DNA of 57,341 bases from Planctomycetota bacterium (GCA_024279865.1 JAJRRC010000074.1:1-57341); one strand, 5' to 3'; shown: positions 8,152 to 17,867, numbered from the stretch's first letter. A program made the numbers and translations. The notes: generated from the sequence alone by a model not told the origin.

Positions 8152-10008
8152 TTACGCATTTTTGATACGTCGGGCGACCCGTCTGCGATCAGCTTCAGAC
8201 CGCAGGCGTTTTCGCATTCGGATGTGGTCAGGCGTAATTTCGACGAGTTCATCATCTTGAATGTATTCGAGGGAAGCTTCGAGGGGCATCTCTCTGGCGG
8301 GCCTGATCTGACAGGCATCATCTTTGCCTGCTGCTCGGACGTTGCTGTGTTTTTTGCCTGTGCAGACATTGACGGGAATGTCGGTTTCTTTGCAGTGTTC
8401 GCCGACGACTTGGCCTTCGTAGACCATGTCTCCAGGCTTGACGAAGAAAAACCCTCGGTCGTAAAGTTTGTCCAGTGCATAAGTTGTCACAGGCCCGGCA
8501 TCGGTGGCGATCATCACGCCCGCACTTCGCTGGGGAATGTCCCCGCGCATGCGTTCATATTTTTCAAATGTATGGTGGATGAGGGCGCGGCCCTGAGTCG
8601 CGTTGAGCATCTTGGTTCGCAGGCCGATCATGCCGCGAGCTGGAATGCTAAAGACCATGTGAACATATTCACTGGCGCCAGCTTTGGCATTTATGGTGAT
8701 CATTTCAGCTCGGCGGTCGCCGATGAGACGCATGACGGAACTTTGACATTCTGAGGGGCAGTCCACGACGAGACGTTCAATGGGTTCGTGCTGCTTGCCA
8801 TCGATCTCTTTGTAGATGACCTTGGGCTTGCCCGCACAGAGTTCAAAGCCCTCGCGTCGCATGTTTTCCAGAAGAATGCCCAGATGCATCAAGCCACGGC
8901 CAGCGACGTTGAATTCTTCAGGGGTCTCGCCCTGTTCAACTCGCAAAGCCACGTTGGATCGCAATTCTTTTTGCAGACGATCACTGATCTGACGGCTGGT
9001 GAGGAACTTGCCGTCTTGACCTGCAAAAGGGCCATCGTTCACGCGGAAGGTCATATTCAGTGTGGGTTGATCGACATCGACGGGATTGAGAATCGAGCTA
9101 CCATCAATATCGACGATCACGTCCCCAATGTCCACGGGGTCTAATCCAAGAACCGCACAGATATCACCTGCTTCAATTTGAGGGACTTCTTTGCGGTCGA
9201 GTCCTTCAAAAGACAGTGTTTTAAGAATCCGTTGGCGTGTTTTGGTTCCGTCTCGTTGGATGACATCTACGGAGCTGCCTGCTTTGAGGGTTCCGCTGAA
9301 CACACGGCCGATGCCGATGCGGCCGACATAATCAGAATAGTCCAGCGTGGTGACCATCATCTGAAGGGCTTTGCCGTCGCCGAGTATTTTGGGGAGCGGA
9401 ATATGATTGATAATCGCTTCAAAAACAACCCGCATGTCGGTGGTCCGCTGGTCTTCTCGGATCGAGGCCCAGCCTTGTTTGGCTGATGCGTAGAGGACTG
9501 GGAAGTCCAGTGCATCGTCATTGGCTTCTAATTCAACGAGCAGGTCAAAGACTTCATTGACCACTTCGTCGGGTCGGGCATCAGGTCGATCAATTTTATT
9601 GACGATGACGATGGGCTTAAGGTTGTGTTCTAAGGCTTTGCCCAGGACAAAGCGGGTTTGAGGCATGGGGCCTTCAAAAGCATCGACTAAGAGTAGTACG
9701 CCGTCGGCCATGGCCAGGACGCGTTCGACTTCGCCGCCGAAATCGGAGTGACCTGGGGTATCAACGATGTTGATTTTATGTTCTGCACCGTCGGGAGCTT
9801 TATAGGTCACCGCACAGTTTTTGCTGAGGATGGTAATGCCTCGTTCTCGTTCGAGGTCATTGGAGTCCATAATCAGGCCATGTTGTCCACCGGCAAGTTT
9901 GTCGAGATCTTCATTACGGAACATGCCCGATTGATAGAGTAGTTGGTCCACGAGCGTTGTTTTGCCGTGGTCAACATGAGCGATAATAGCGATGTTTCGT
10001 ATGGACAT
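8152..10008 (-). CDS. typA: ribosome-associated GTPase TypA/BipA
   Basis: This translational GTPase of 618 residues binds the ribosomal A site and helps 50S assembly and stress adaptation. The N-terminal G domain shows AHVDHGKTTL (G1), RGITI (G2), DTPGHSDFGGEV (G3), NKIDRPDARP (G4) and SAKQGWAS (G5). A beta-barrel, an EF-G-like domain III/V pair and the BipA-specific C-terminal domain follow, with GLRTKMLNATQGRALIHH typical of the family. The basic tail (RMRKRLRSEADRRRVARR) is also usual. Length is normal. No strong ribosome binding site precedes ATG at 10008. A leading gene of the unit with pheS. Confidence 0.96.
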   Translation of the reverse strand: MSIRNIAIIAHVDHGKTTLVDQLLYQSGMFRNEDLDKLAGGQHGLIMDSNDLERERGITILSKNCAVTYKAPDGAEHKINIVDTPGHSDFGGEVERVLAMADGVLLLVDAFEGPMPQTRFVLGKALEHNLKPIVIVNKIDRPDARPDEVVNEVFDLLVELEANDDALDFPVLYASAKQGWASIREDQRTTDMRVVFEAIINHIPLPKILGDGKALQMMVTTLDYSDYVGRIGIGRVFSGTLKAGSSVDVIQRDGTKTRQRILKTLSFEGLDRKEVPQIEAGDICAVLGLDPVDIGDVIVDIDGSSILNPVDVDQPTLNMTFRVNDGPFAGQDGKFLTSRQISDRLQKELRSNVALRVEQGETPEEFNVAGRGLMHLGILLENMRREGFELCAGKPKVIYKEIDGKQHEPIERLVVDCPSECQSSVMRLIGDRRAEMITINAKAGASEYVHMVFSIPARGMIGLRTKMLNATQGRALIHHTFEKYERMRGDIPQRSAGVMIATDAGPVTTYALDKLYDRGFFFVKPGDMVYEGQVVGEHCKETDIPVNVCTGKKHSNVRAAGKDDACQIRPAREMPLEASLEYIQDDELVEITPDHIRMRKRLRSEADRRRVARRIKNA

Positions 10009-10327
10009 AGGGCGGGCATGGTAGGGCAGTCGCCGTTTAAACGCAAAGCAACAATGGCCTGAGGTAAGTGGCGGGAGTGGCTTGGGCTGGATTTACGGCT
10101 CGTTTTTTTTGTGGGATGAGAGGGTTCCTTGGCTGTTTGTATTTAATTAAGGTTCGCAGTGGGAAGTTCTATAAATACATTTAAGCTTTTTTTATTTTCC
10201 GCCTTATTTATATTGTATGGTTGATTGAGTCAATGCTTGATCTGGGATGGTGCAGCATCGGTTCGTGATGCGGCAGTCGTGCGGCAGGTCAATTTTTAAA
10301 CAGGAAAGATTAGGTGAGGAGGTTGTC

Positions 10328-10903
10328 ATGGCGGTACAAATCAAAGATCTATGCCCGATTTTTCAGAGCAGCCTTTCGCTTGGAAAGGTATTGCCTGGCA
10401 ATCTTTATGATGAAAAAGCCAAACTATTGATCCCCAAAGGCACTCGCTTGGTTCAAGCCAATCTGGACTGTTTAAACAGTGCCGAGTTGCATGTGGGAGA
10501 AGATTGGCCTCGAGAAGGTGATTCTTCTCACAATGCCAATGCCCATGAGATTTTGAGCCAGTTGGCTCAGGCATACAAACAGCCAGCAAAAAAGTCTGTC
10601 AATCAGCGTCAGCATACCCGCCATCAGTGGAAAGTCGTTCTAACGGTGGAATTGCACGAAACAAATGGCGGCAACACGTCTCGCCAAGAACTTGAAGTGA
10701 CTACGCAAGACATTGCCGTGGGCGGATTTTCGTTTATCTATAAACGGTATATTAATCCCGGCTCATTGATTTACGCCCGATTTGAGACACTTCCCAACAA
10801 GCCTTGTCTTAAAGCAGAGGTCAAAAACTGTGTGAATCTTGGCGGGTTTCAGCATCGTATTGGCATGCAGTTCCTCAAAGTTGAAACGCCTGTTTCTAAT
10901 TGA
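10328..10903 (+). CDS. PilZ-domain protein
   Basis: This 191-residue protein ends in a PilZ domain (about residues 90-185), the usual c-di-GMP receptor. The RQHTRHQWK segment supplies the RxxxR-like motif and TTQDIAVGGFSF the D/N-x-S/A-x-x-G motif. The N-terminal half (VLPGNLYDEKAKLLIPKGTRLVQ) resembles the short sensor-like segment found before PilZ in some planctomycete proteins. I set the start at 10328 because GAGGAGG lies six bases before it, although the frame is open further upstream. It stands alone after a 320-bp spacer in which I see only AT-rich sequence. It may adjust motility or adhesion; cheV is 6 kb away. Confidence 0.8.
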   Translation: MAVQIKDLCPIFQSSLSLGKVLPGNLYDEKAKLLIPKGTRLVQANLDCLNSAELHVGEDWPREGDSSHNANAHEILSQLAQAYKQPAKKSVNQRQHTRHQWKVVLTVELHETNGGNTSRQELEVTTQDIAVGGFSFIYKRYINPGSLIYARFETLPNKPCLKAEVKNCVNLGGFQHRIGMQFLKVETPVSN

Positions 10904-10963
10904 TGACAGTAAAGAGATGCAAGGCCAGCAGGGCAATCCGTTGAGGCATGACAAGGTGTTTGC

Positions 10964-10990
10964 ACCGCTTGCGAGGCGGGTTCTTTTTTC
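10964..10990 (+). terminator. weak intrinsic terminator after the PilZ gene
   Basis: ACCGC-ttgcgag-GCGG forms a short stem followed by GTTCTTTTTT. The stem is only four to five pairs, so efficiency is doubtful. Confidence 0.4.
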
Positions 10991-11022
10991 ATTCTGCGAA
11001 CGGTTCTATTAACATTGTTGAG

Positions 11023-11049
11023 ACGCTTTTGAAAAGGCGTTTTGTTTTG
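11023..11049 (+). terminator. intrinsic terminator between PilZ gene and sulfatase
   Basis: ACGCTTTT pairs with AAAGGCGT over 8 bp including one wobble, and a T-rich tail follows (TTTTGTTTTG). It lies about 45 bp before the sulfatase start and probably insulates that gene. Confidence 0.6.
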
Positions 11050-11095
11050 TGATGGAAATGAATCCACCATGTTCGAGGAAGAACGGAAAGAAACG

Positions 11096-12658
11096 ATGGC
11101 CAAACAGAAAAATATTGTCTTTATCACAGCCGACCAGTTGGGGGCGAATTTTGTGGGATGCTACGGGTCAGGCGTGGCCTCGACGCCGACGCTCAACCGT
11201 CTTGCCAAGCAAGGCATGCGCTTTGATCGGTCCTATGCCCATGTGCCGGTGTGTGGCCCCAACCGTGCTACGTTTCTCACCGGGCGCACCGCTGAAGCGC
11301 ATGGCGTGGTGGATAACAATCTAACCCTGACCGGCGATCATCCGACCTATGCCCATGTGTTAAAGGAATCAGGCTATCGTACGGGCGGGTTTGGTAAATT
11401 TCATCAAACCCCCATGCAGCGGCCGCTACCGGAGAGTTTTGACTATCTAGGTTTTGATGAATCGATTCCCACTGAAGACACCAAGCTCGGCCCATGGCTT
11501 GATTGGGTCGAACGTGAACACCCTGAGCATTATGAAAAAGCCCTGAGCGTTTCTTGGCCCATGTCTTATGTCGATGCCTATGGCCCGGACAAACGCAATA
11601 TGCGAGATGTCATGGAACAAGCCCGCAACAAACATCTTCAGTATTTGATAGATGCGTCGAGTTGGCGTTGCATGCACCCGTCGCCGTTGGATGCTGAAAT
11701 CCACCAGACAACTTACATCACCGATATCAGTTTGGATTTTATGGATCGCCACATTCAGAACCATGCAGATCAGCCGTTTATGTGCTTTGTTTCTTATGTT
11801 GATCCGCATGATCCGTACGATCCGCCCGCTCCGTATGACACGATGTTCGACCCGGATGAAATGCCTGACGCGATCCGGGCTCCCAAAGATGGGCACACCA
11901 GTCAAACGCTCGAACACTCGCGTGATTTCAACGGCTTTCGAGATATCTCTGCCAACCCCCAAGAGCTTCGCAAGTTGCGTTCACTTTATCATGGCTCGAT
12001 TCGATTTGTGGATGACCAGATTGCTCGGATTGTTTCTTTTCTTGAAAAGAATAATTTGATGGAAGATACCGTTATTGTCTTTACCACCGATCATGGTGAA
12101 ATGATGGGCGATCATGGCCTCATTACCAAAGGGGTGAAACATTATGACGGGGGCATCCGTGTGCCTCTGATCGTTTGTGGTAGCGGCATTGAGCAAGGAA
12201 CCAGTGATCGACTTTGCTCATCATTGGACCTGTTTCCCACCTTTTGTGATTGGGGTCAGGTGACCCGTCGTCCACCTTTGGAAGGAAAATCATTTGCTCT
12301 GGCATGTGAGAACGAACCTTGCCCTCAATGGGAGCAAGTCACCGTTCAATCCACGCCTAGTAAGGGGGTCGATGTTCGTAGCATTGTGACGGATGATGGT
12401 TGGCGTTTTTCAGTCTTCCTTGAAGAAGGCTATGGCGAAATGTTCAATCTTATCGGAGATCCTCAAGAGTTGAATAATTTATACGAGGACTCTGCTTGGA
12501 CCGCCACGCGTTTGGAATTGCACGAACGGCTCACCCGTGCGTACATGCTCGCCCGCCATACTTATCAGTTCCCCAATTTGCCGTGGGTCGATGGTGAGCC
12601 TTGTGTGCCTGATCACAACATCGGTATGCCGCTGAAAAAACTTTATCCATCGCCATGA
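11096..12658 (+). CDS. type I sulfatase (Cys-type)
   Basis: This belongs to the alkaline-phosphatase superfamily of sulfatases. The signature CGPNR (Cys53-Arg57, form C-x-P-x-R) marks the Cys to be converted to formylglycine. Metal ligands are in FITADQLG near the start and in TTDHGEMMGDHG near the middle. At 520 residues it is of usual length. There is no signal peptide, so the enzyme should be cytoplasmic and act on imported sulfated sugars. I chose ATG at 11096, placed after GGAAAG, because translation then begins directly at the first beta strand; a longer frame starts at 11042. The substrate is unknown. A matching maturase lies at 39368-40747. Confidence 0.92.
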   Translation: MAKQKNIVFITADQLGANFVGCYGSGVASTPTLNRLAKQGMRFDRSYAHVPVCGPNRATFLTGRTAEAHGVVDNNLTLTGDHPTYAHVLKESGYRTGGFGKFHQTPMQRPLPESFDYLGFDESIPTEDTKLGPWLDWVEREHPEHYEKALSVSWPMSYVDAYGPDKRNMRDVMEQARNKHLQYLIDASSWRCMHPSPLDAEIHQTTYITDISLDFMDRHIQNHADQPFMCFVSYVDPHDPYDPPAPYDTMFDPDEMPDAIRAPKDGHTSQTLEHSRDFNGFRDISANPQELRKLRSLYHGSIRFVDDQIARIVSFLEKNNLMEDTVIVFTTDHGEMMGDHGLITKGVKHYDGGIRVPLIVCGSGIEQGTSDRLCSSLDLFPTFCDWGQVTRRPPLEGKSFALACENEPCPQWEQVTVQSTPSKGVDVRSIVTDDGWRFSVFLEEGYGEMFNLIGDPQELNNLYEDSAWTATRLELHERLTRAYMLARHTYQFPNLPWVDGEPCVPDHNIGMPLKKLYPSP

Positions 12659-12675
12659 GGCGCTGAGGGTGGAGT

Positions 12676-13860
12676 CTATTCCCTCGTTGAGTTTTCGGAT
12701 GAAACTTCCGGGGGTGTTTCCGGCGGGCGGCTTTGGGCGTAGTCTTTGAGTTGAGGGACGATCCATTGGGTTCCCAGAATTTTGAGGCAGGATGCCAACG
12801 GGATCGCCAATAGCATGCCTAGCAGTCCCATCAACGCGCCGCCGATCATCACTGCCAGTAGAACCGATAGGGGGTCAAGATTGGTTGCTTTGCCTTGGAC
12901 GATGGGTTCAACGACCCAGCCGTCGATGAGTTGGACAGCCACGTAAACCGCACTTGGCCAGAGGATCAATCCCCAGTCAAAGGATTGTTCTTCTCCCACG
13001 CCATACATACAGCTAAGTGCGACGGCCGCGGCACATCCGATGACCGCTGCATAGGGGATCAAGTTGAGAATGCCACAGATCAGTCCCAGCAAGAGCCAAA
13101 ACCGAACATCCACCATCCACCAACCCAAGCTCAAGAGAATTCCCATAACCGCTGCTTGAATCAGGCGGCCGCGAATAAACGCATGGGTCGCTCGGTCCAT
13201 CTCACGGAGCATGGTCAACGACCGCTCTCGTACATCCAGTGGGATCAACGGATCAAACCATGCAAGGATAGGCCCAAACTTCCAACTGAAAAAGAAAAAA
13301 CAAAAACTAATAATCACCGCCACCAAGCCCAAATACATGGCCATGTTAAACGCAGACCCGATCGCGCCCATGCCGATGTTCAGCGTTCGCAACAACACCT
13401 TGCCCAAGGCCCCGTAGTTCAGATCCATGTCCTGCAGTGAATCCGCCAGTGATGTGACTGTTTGGGAAGGATCATCCGAAGCCTGTTGAGCGATCATCTG
13501 CCAATAAGGCTCCAGCGTGTCTGCATGTTTGATGGCAAAGTGAGACACCGTCGATGAAAGCTGCACCGTCTGGCTGATTGTCGGCGGGATCACCCACAAC
13601 AACACACTCGCCAAAACCACATACGCCCACAATAAAATCAAGGAGGTGGTAACCCAGCGAGGCCAGCGTAATTTTCGATGCACAAGCGTGACCATCGGAT
13701 TAAAAATATAGGCAAATCCCAGTCCGATGAGAATCGGGGCTGTAACGGAGCGGATGGTATAGACCAGCCACAAAACAATTACGCCTCCAATGATCAATGC
13801 CAGATCACGAACCCACGGATAGTCCCACAAATGTGTCGTCTGATTAGAGCGAGAGTTCAT
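12676..13860 (-). CDS. AI-2E family (PerM-type) membrane transporter
   Basis: This protein of 394 residues has about seven to eight hydrophobic segments, the first being LALIIGGVIVLWLVYTI. It has the family's glycine-rich central region (LICGILNLIPYAAVIGCAAAVAL) and the late segment DPLSVLLAVMIGGALMGLLGMLLAIPLA, which is highly characteristic. Members export AI-2, act as Na+/H+ antiporters or have unknown roles, so the name is only a family label. The C-terminal tail (PPETPPEVSSENSTRE) is encoded by a family A repeat. It is convergent with the sulfatase, only 17 bp away, and no terminator is seen between them. Confidence 0.9.
   Translation of the reverse strand: MNSRSNQTTHLWDYPWVRDLALIIGGVIVLWLVYTIRSVTAPILIGLGFAYIFNPMVTLVHRKLRWPRWVTTSLILLWAYVVLASVLLWVIPPTISQTVQLSSTVSHFAIKHADTLEPYWQMIAQQASDDPSQTVTSLADSLQDMDLNYGALGKVLLRTLNIGMGAIGSAFNMAMYLGLVAVIISFCFFFFSWKFGPILAWFDPLIPLDVRERSLTMLREMDRATHAFIRGRLIQAAVMGILLSLGWWMVDVRFWLLLGLICGILNLIPYAAVIGCAAAVALSCMYGVGEEQSFDWGLILWPSAVYVAVQLIDGWVVEPIVQGKATNLDPLSVLLAVMIGGALMGLLGMLLAIPLASCLKILGTQWIVPQLKDYAQSRPPETPPEVSSENSTRE
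12701..12730 (-). repeat. family A GC-rich repeat, locus 2 (in permease 3' end)
   Basis: AACTTCCGGGGGTGTTTCCGGCGGGCGG on the plus strand contains one full and one partial unit. It encodes the PPETPPEVS tail of the permease on the minus strand without breaking the frame. Confidence 0.75.
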
Positions 13861-14019
13861 ATGGCGTAGGTCTCTTTTTTACGTGTGAAAAATGGCATCA
13901 AGAAATACTTTTCTTTTAATCTCCGATTTTTTTTTAGAATATAAAAAGGAGACATGTGAATGGGGCTGCCGGCAATTCCGAAGTCGATTGGGACACTTTT
14001 GGGAGTATGCCCCAAGGTG

Positions 14020-14091
14020 TTCCCGGGGACACTTCCGGGGACACTTCCGGGGATGGCTCCGGGGGTAGCTCCGGGGGTAGTTCCGGGGGGG
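14020..14091 (-). repeat. family A GC-rich repeat, locus 3 (tandem array)
   Basis: At least six units stand in tandem: two spaced 12 bp (cggggacactt) and three of the form (GG)(A/C)TCCGGGGGTAG. The array ends exactly at the TAA of the Minf_1886-like gene (14092-14094 on the minus strand). It is the longest intergenic array in the window. Confidence 0.85.
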
Positions 14092-14499
14092 TTATCCGTT
14101 TTCGCTTAAGACTAATTTTTGGTCAAAGGCATCTGAGAAATCAAAGACATCGATAAAATCTTTAATGGAGTCTTCGTCTGTTTTGCGCATCAGTTCCGCT
14201 TTGACCATGGCAAAGACGATATGTCCAAAGTCTTCACAGGCATAAATGCGGTAGCGGCGTAAGACCGCTCGGGCCATGAGGCCGTATTCTGAAAGTGCAA
14301 ATTGTTTGAGTCCTTCGCACAGTTGGGGCCCGCTGATATGTCTGCTGGCATCGGCATCTTGTGGGTCAAAATCTTCAGCCATTTCGCCATGGATATGGCG
14401 CACCGTGTAATCCAGTCCACGTTGAATAAAAAAGAACGCATCGACGGGATATTTGGTCTGGCCAGCAATTTTCCAGATATTAGGCGTGTCAGACTTCAT
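14092..14499 (-). CDS. Minf_1886-like conserved protein
   Basis: A small soluble protein of about 135 residues. It shows the pattern I associate with the Minf_1886 family: an early YPVDAFFFIQRGLDYT, a central RHISGPQLCEGLKQFALSEYGLMARAVLRRYRI, and a late EDFGHIVFAMVKAELMRKTDEDS. The family is common in planctomycetes and verrucomicrobia and has no assigned function. I place the start at 14499 because AAGGA lies upstream at a usable distance; ATGs at 14511 and 14526 are in frame and possible. The stop codon sits against a family A array. No co-directional neighbour is close. Confidence 0.75.
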   Translation of the reverse strand: MKSDTPNIWKIAGQTKYPVDAFFFIQRGLDYTVRHIHGEMAEDFDPQDADASRHISGPQLCEGLKQFALSEYGLMARAVLRRYRIYACEDFGHIVFAMVKAELMRKTDEDSIKDFIDVFDFSDAFDQKLVLSENG

Positions 14500-14697
14500 G
14501 CTTGGGTCCATCCTTGTTACTTTCACATTATATTATAGGGCTTGCTAATGATATAAGCTATCGGTTTTCAATTGTTCGTCGTTCGTTACCCGTAAGCCGT
14601 CAGAAAAGTTATTTTGTAGTATCTTGTTATTTTGTCTAAGCCTTCTGTTTGTGGCTGGGAGTGTATGACTGGTTATTTATTTAAGGAATGAAATCGT

Positions 14698-15501
14698 ATG
14701 CCCGCCACATCCATTTCTCCACAATTACATGAACGCCGCGAATGGATTTTTCTAATTCTTGCGGGTTTGTTCCTTGGTTCACTGACCATGTTGAACATTT
14801 TGGGCATCAGCCGTTTCATCGCTTTTGCCAGTTGGTCATCAGAGCAGGGGTGGCAGTGGGGGCAATTTGGCGAATTATCCTTTGCCGTGGCGGTGGGGGT
14901 GTTGCCTTATCCGGTGACATTTCTTTGCACCGATTTCATCAGTGAACTCTACGGCCGTCGTCGCGCCAACGGCGTGGTGATGGTGGGCTTGATGCTCAAT
15001 GTCTGGGTCGTTTTCATCCTTTGGCTAGGCGGTATTTTGCCCCCGGTTCCGGAGTTGATTGATGGCTTGCCTGACCCACAGGCAGGGGATTGGGCGTTTT
15101 GGAAGATTCGTCAGTTGACCTTTGGGGCGGTGACGGCTTCGATGATCGCTTACTTGGCAGCCCAGTTCTGCGATGTATACCTGTTTCACTTTTGGAAAAA
15201 ATTAACCAAGGGCAAGCACCTTTGGCTGCGTAACAACGGGTCAACTCTGGTGAGTCAGGGCGTAGATACTGTGGCAGTGATTTTGATTACCCACTTTTTT
15301 GCTCATGCGTTGCCGATTGATGAAACGCGGGCCATTTGGCCTCAGCTTTGGATTTTCATTGCCACGGGCTATGTTTTTAAGGTTTTGGCAGCCTTGCTTG
15401 ATACGCCGTTTTTTTATCTGGGTGTTCGTTGGTTGGGCAGTTATTTGCAAATGGATCCCAATGCCGAGCATCAGGCCGATGTCGAGGAAGCGGGGGGATA
15501 A
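14698..15501 (+). CDS. yhhQ: queuosine precursor transporter (YhhQ/DUF165 family)
   Basis: This membrane protein of 267 residues has about six hydrophobic segments. The diagnostic stretch is AVGVLPYPVTFLCTDFISELYGRRRA, which matches the YhhQ family of 7-cyano-7-deazaguanine / preQ1 importers. Later segments (LWLGGILPPVPE, AYLAAQFCDVYLFHFWK, NNGSTLVSQGVDTVAVILI) are also typical. Imported precursor would feed queuosine modification of tRNA wobble G. AAGGA precedes ATG at 14698. I looked for a preQ1 riboswitch in the 170 bp upstream and saw none. No other queuosine gene is near. Confidence 0.92.
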   Translation: MPATSISPQLHERREWIFLILAGLFLGSLTMLNILGISRFIAFASWSSEQGWQWGQFGELSFAVAVGVLPYPVTFLCTDFISELYGRRRANGVVMVGLMLNVWVVFILWLGGILPPVPELIDGLPDPQAGDWAFWKIRQLTFGAVTASMIAYLAAQFCDVYLFHFWKKLTKGKHLWLRNNGSTLVSQGVDTVAVILITHFFAHALPIDETRAIWPQLWIFIATGYVFKVLAALLDTPFFYLGVRWLGSYLQMDPNAEHQADVEEAGG

Positions 15502-15671
15502 GGTCTGGGCCAATGCAGAGGGGCTTTGGGTGCAAAAAGCTCAAAATTAACCTTGTGGCAATGCCAAGCTCATTCTCTTTTATGCCCATCGGGTCTAAAA
15601 AAAGATGCCACAAGACAAGTAGCGGTCGTCTCGGTACGATACCCGATCTTTAATCCAAGGAGCTTTTTAAA

Positions 15672-16766
15672 ATGGGTGACAAACAGTACCGCATCGGCAT
15701 CATCGGCATCGGGGGCATTTCCACCATGCACGCCAAGGCCATTGGCGATTTACCCAATGCCACGGTGGTCGCAGGTGTTTGCCGCACTGAGGCCAAGGGA
15801 CGTCAGTTTGCAGAAGATTTTGATTGCAAATGGTATGCCGATGCCGAGCAGATGATGGATGAACAAAAGCCCGATATTGTGGCGATCACCACGCCCAGCG
15901 GCGCACATCTGGACCCTGTCAAAGCGGCTGCCAAGCGAGGCATCCACGTGATTTGTGAAAAGCCTTTGGAAATCAACGTGGCCCGCATTGATGAAATGAC
16001 TCGCGTGGCGGACGATGCGGGGATTACGTTGGGCGGCATTTTTCCTCAGCGATTTAATCCTGCGATGTTGTTGGTGCGTGAAGCAGTGGCTCAAGGCCGT
16101 TTCGGCAATATGGCGACCGGGCTGATTTGTGTTCCTTGGTGGCGTGATGATGCGTACTATTCGCCGGACCGTTGGCAAGGGACGTTGGCGCTCGACGGCG
16201 GGGGAGCTTTGATGAATCAAGCCATCCACAACGTCGATGCCTTGCAGTGGCTCATGGCTGCAGATCCATCCTTGGCTAGCTTGTCGCCTGATGAAAATCC
16301 CGTGGACGAGGTTTTTGCCTACACCGCCAAGCGAGGCCACGCTGAAGACTTGATCGAGGTTGAAGATACCGCCAGTGCGGTTCTGAAATTTAAAAATGGT
16401 GCTTTGGCGCAAATATTGGCCGCCACTTCCATGTACCCCGGAACCGACCGACGCATTTGCCTCGGCGGAAGCTGGGGAACTGCCGAAGTGATCGAAGAAC
16501 AAATCACCTTGTTTCACTTTCAAAATGAGCAGGAAAAAGACAAGCAAATTCTCGAACAATTTGCCTCTCAAACCCAAGCGACAGGGGCTTCAGACCCATT
16601 GGCAATTAGCTATGAAGGGCATACTCACAATATCAAGGCCTTCTTAACATCTTTAGACGCAGGCGAACGTCCGGCCATTGATAGTGTGCAGGCACGCAAG
16701 GCCGTGGCGATTATTGAGGCGGTTTATACCTCCGCAGCCGAAGGCAAGCCAGTCAAAGTCAGCTAA
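15672..16766 (+). CDS. Gfo/Idh/MocA family oxidoreductase
   Basis: A dinucleotide-dependent sugar or inositol dehydrogenase-like enzyme of 364 residues. The Rossmann motif GIIGIGGISTMHAKA is at residues 9-23, and VICEKPLEI (about residue 100) holds the conserved Glu-Lys-Pro. The C-terminal alpha/beta domain follows, with GGGALMNQAIHNVDALQWL containing the conserved His that lies near the substrate. Length is typical. AAGGAG at 15657-15662 precedes ATG at 15672. There is no signal peptide. The exact substrate is not readable; in this lineage such enzymes commonly process unusual algal or host sugars. Confidence 0.92.
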   Translation: MGDKQYRIGIIGIGGISTMHAKAIGDLPNATVVAGVCRTEAKGRQFAEDFDCKWYADAEQMMDEQKPDIVAITTPSGAHLDPVKAAAKRGIHVICEKPLEINVARIDEMTRVADDAGITLGGIFPQRFNPAMLLVREAVAQGRFGNMATGLICVPWWRDDAYYSPDRWQGTLALDGGGALMNQAIHNVDALQWLMAADPSLASLSPDENPVDEVFAYTAKRGHAEDLIEVEDTASAVLKFKNGALAQILAATSMYPGTDRRICLGGSWGTAEVIEEQITLFHFQNEQEKDKQILEQFASQTQATGASDPLAISYEGHTHNIKAFLTSLDAGERPAIDSVQARKAVAIIEAVYTSAAEGKPVKVS

Positions 16767-16855
16767 ATTTCGGTGCTTGAAGTGTAGATGGGGGGTGTAT
16801 TTGGCCGATAATCCTGAACATAGGGGCTGAGGTCCCATGGGTTAAGGAAATTTGC

Positions 16856-17788
16856 ATGACAAATCAAACACAACGAATTTTACTTCAAAGCGGAACCAAT
16901 GAAATGGAACTGCTGGAGTTTTACCTTCAAGGCCAGAGCTTTGGCGTGAATGTCGCCAAGATTCGCCAACTCATGCCCTTGAAGGCGACCAAGATCACTC
17001 GACTTCCTCAGTCACATGAAAGCGTTCTAGGCACGGTGTTGTGGCAGGATCAATCTATTACGCTGATCGATCTGAATCACGCCTTTGGAAAAAAGGACGA
17101 GGTCGACAGCGAAAACCAAATTGTGTTGGTGGCAGAATTTAATCAGCAGATTAACGGGTTTCTTGTGGATGGGGTCAACCGCATTCATCGGATTCACTGG
17201 GATCAAATGCAGCCCACGGGCTCTTTTTTAGGTCAATTTCACGTTCCGGTCATTTCGACCGTGACGGTTGAAAAGAATGATATTTTGCTGGTCGACCTTG
17301 AGCATGTGATTGCCAAAATAAACAAGACGGATCATGCCTTTGCAAGCCGTCCGGTTCCAGAGAATATTGCCGGCCGTTCACCGAGCGAAATAAAATTACT
17401 GTTGGCTGAAGACTCTGCCACGATTCAAGCAGTGGTTCTTCAAACGCTAGCTGAAGCGGGTTACACCAACGTGATGGCTTTTGATAATGGGGGTAGTGCA
17501 TACAACCGCATTCGAGATCTCCAGGCACAGGCTCAAGAAGAAAATCGACCGATGGACGATTTCTTGGACTTGGTCATCACTGATATTGAAATGCCTCAGA
17601 TGGACGGGTTGACCTTGTGTCATCGCGTGAAAACCGAGCTGAATCTGAACGTCCCGGTCGTCGTGTTCTCTTCACTGGTGAGTGATGCCATGCAACGAAA
17701 ATGTGAATCAGTGAACGCCGATGCCAATGTTTCCAAGGCAGACGCGGCAGGTTTGGTCGATACCGTTGACCGCTTGTTGGTGGCCTGA
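16856..17788 (+). CDS. cheV: chemotaxis coupling protein CheV (CheW-receiver)
   Basis: CheV links chemoreceptors to CheA and can be phosphorylated. Residues 1-155 form a CheW-like domain (MELLEFYLQGQSFGVNVAKIRQL and later FLVDGVNRIHRIHW). Residues 180-310 form a receiver with the acidic pair in LLLAEDSATIQ, the phosphoacceptor Asp243 in LVITDIEMPQMDG, a Ser in VVFSSL, and a Lys in ADANVSKADA. It has 310 residues, a normal length. AAGGAA precedes ATG at 16856. No other che gene lies in the window, so this is an orphan and its signalling partners are elsewhere. Confidence 0.95.
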   Translation: MTNQTQRILLQSGTNEMELLEFYLQGQSFGVNVAKIRQLMPLKATKITRLPQSHESVLGTVLWQDQSITLIDLNHAFGKKDEVDSENQIVLVAEFNQQINGFLVDGVNRIHRIHWDQMQPTGSFLGQFHVPVISTVTVEKNDILLVDLEHVIAKINKTDHAFASRPVPENIAGRSPSEIKLLLAEDSATIQAVVLQTLAEAGYTNVMAFDNGGSAYNRIRDLQAQAQEENRPMDDFLDLVITDIEMPQMDGLTLCHRVKTELNLNVPVVVFSSLVSDAMQRKCESVNADANVSKADAAGLVDTVDRLLVA

Positions 17789-17867
17789 GGATTGCCTCCA
17801 AACAGCCCTGCTCTCCAATGTTTGGTATAGCCAGTCAATACTTTTTTTAAAAAAATTCTAGAAAGTC

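Noticed and set aside
13956-14156. Plus-strand frame rich in Gly, Ser and Asp across family A locus 3
   Set aside because: It consists mainly of translated repeat units and then runs antisense into the Minf_1886-like gene; no start signal.
14530-14697. preQ1 riboswitch before the queuosine-precursor transporter
   Set aside because: I could not find the C-rich loop, pairing and A-rich tail of preQ1-I, nor the preQ1-II or III pattern.
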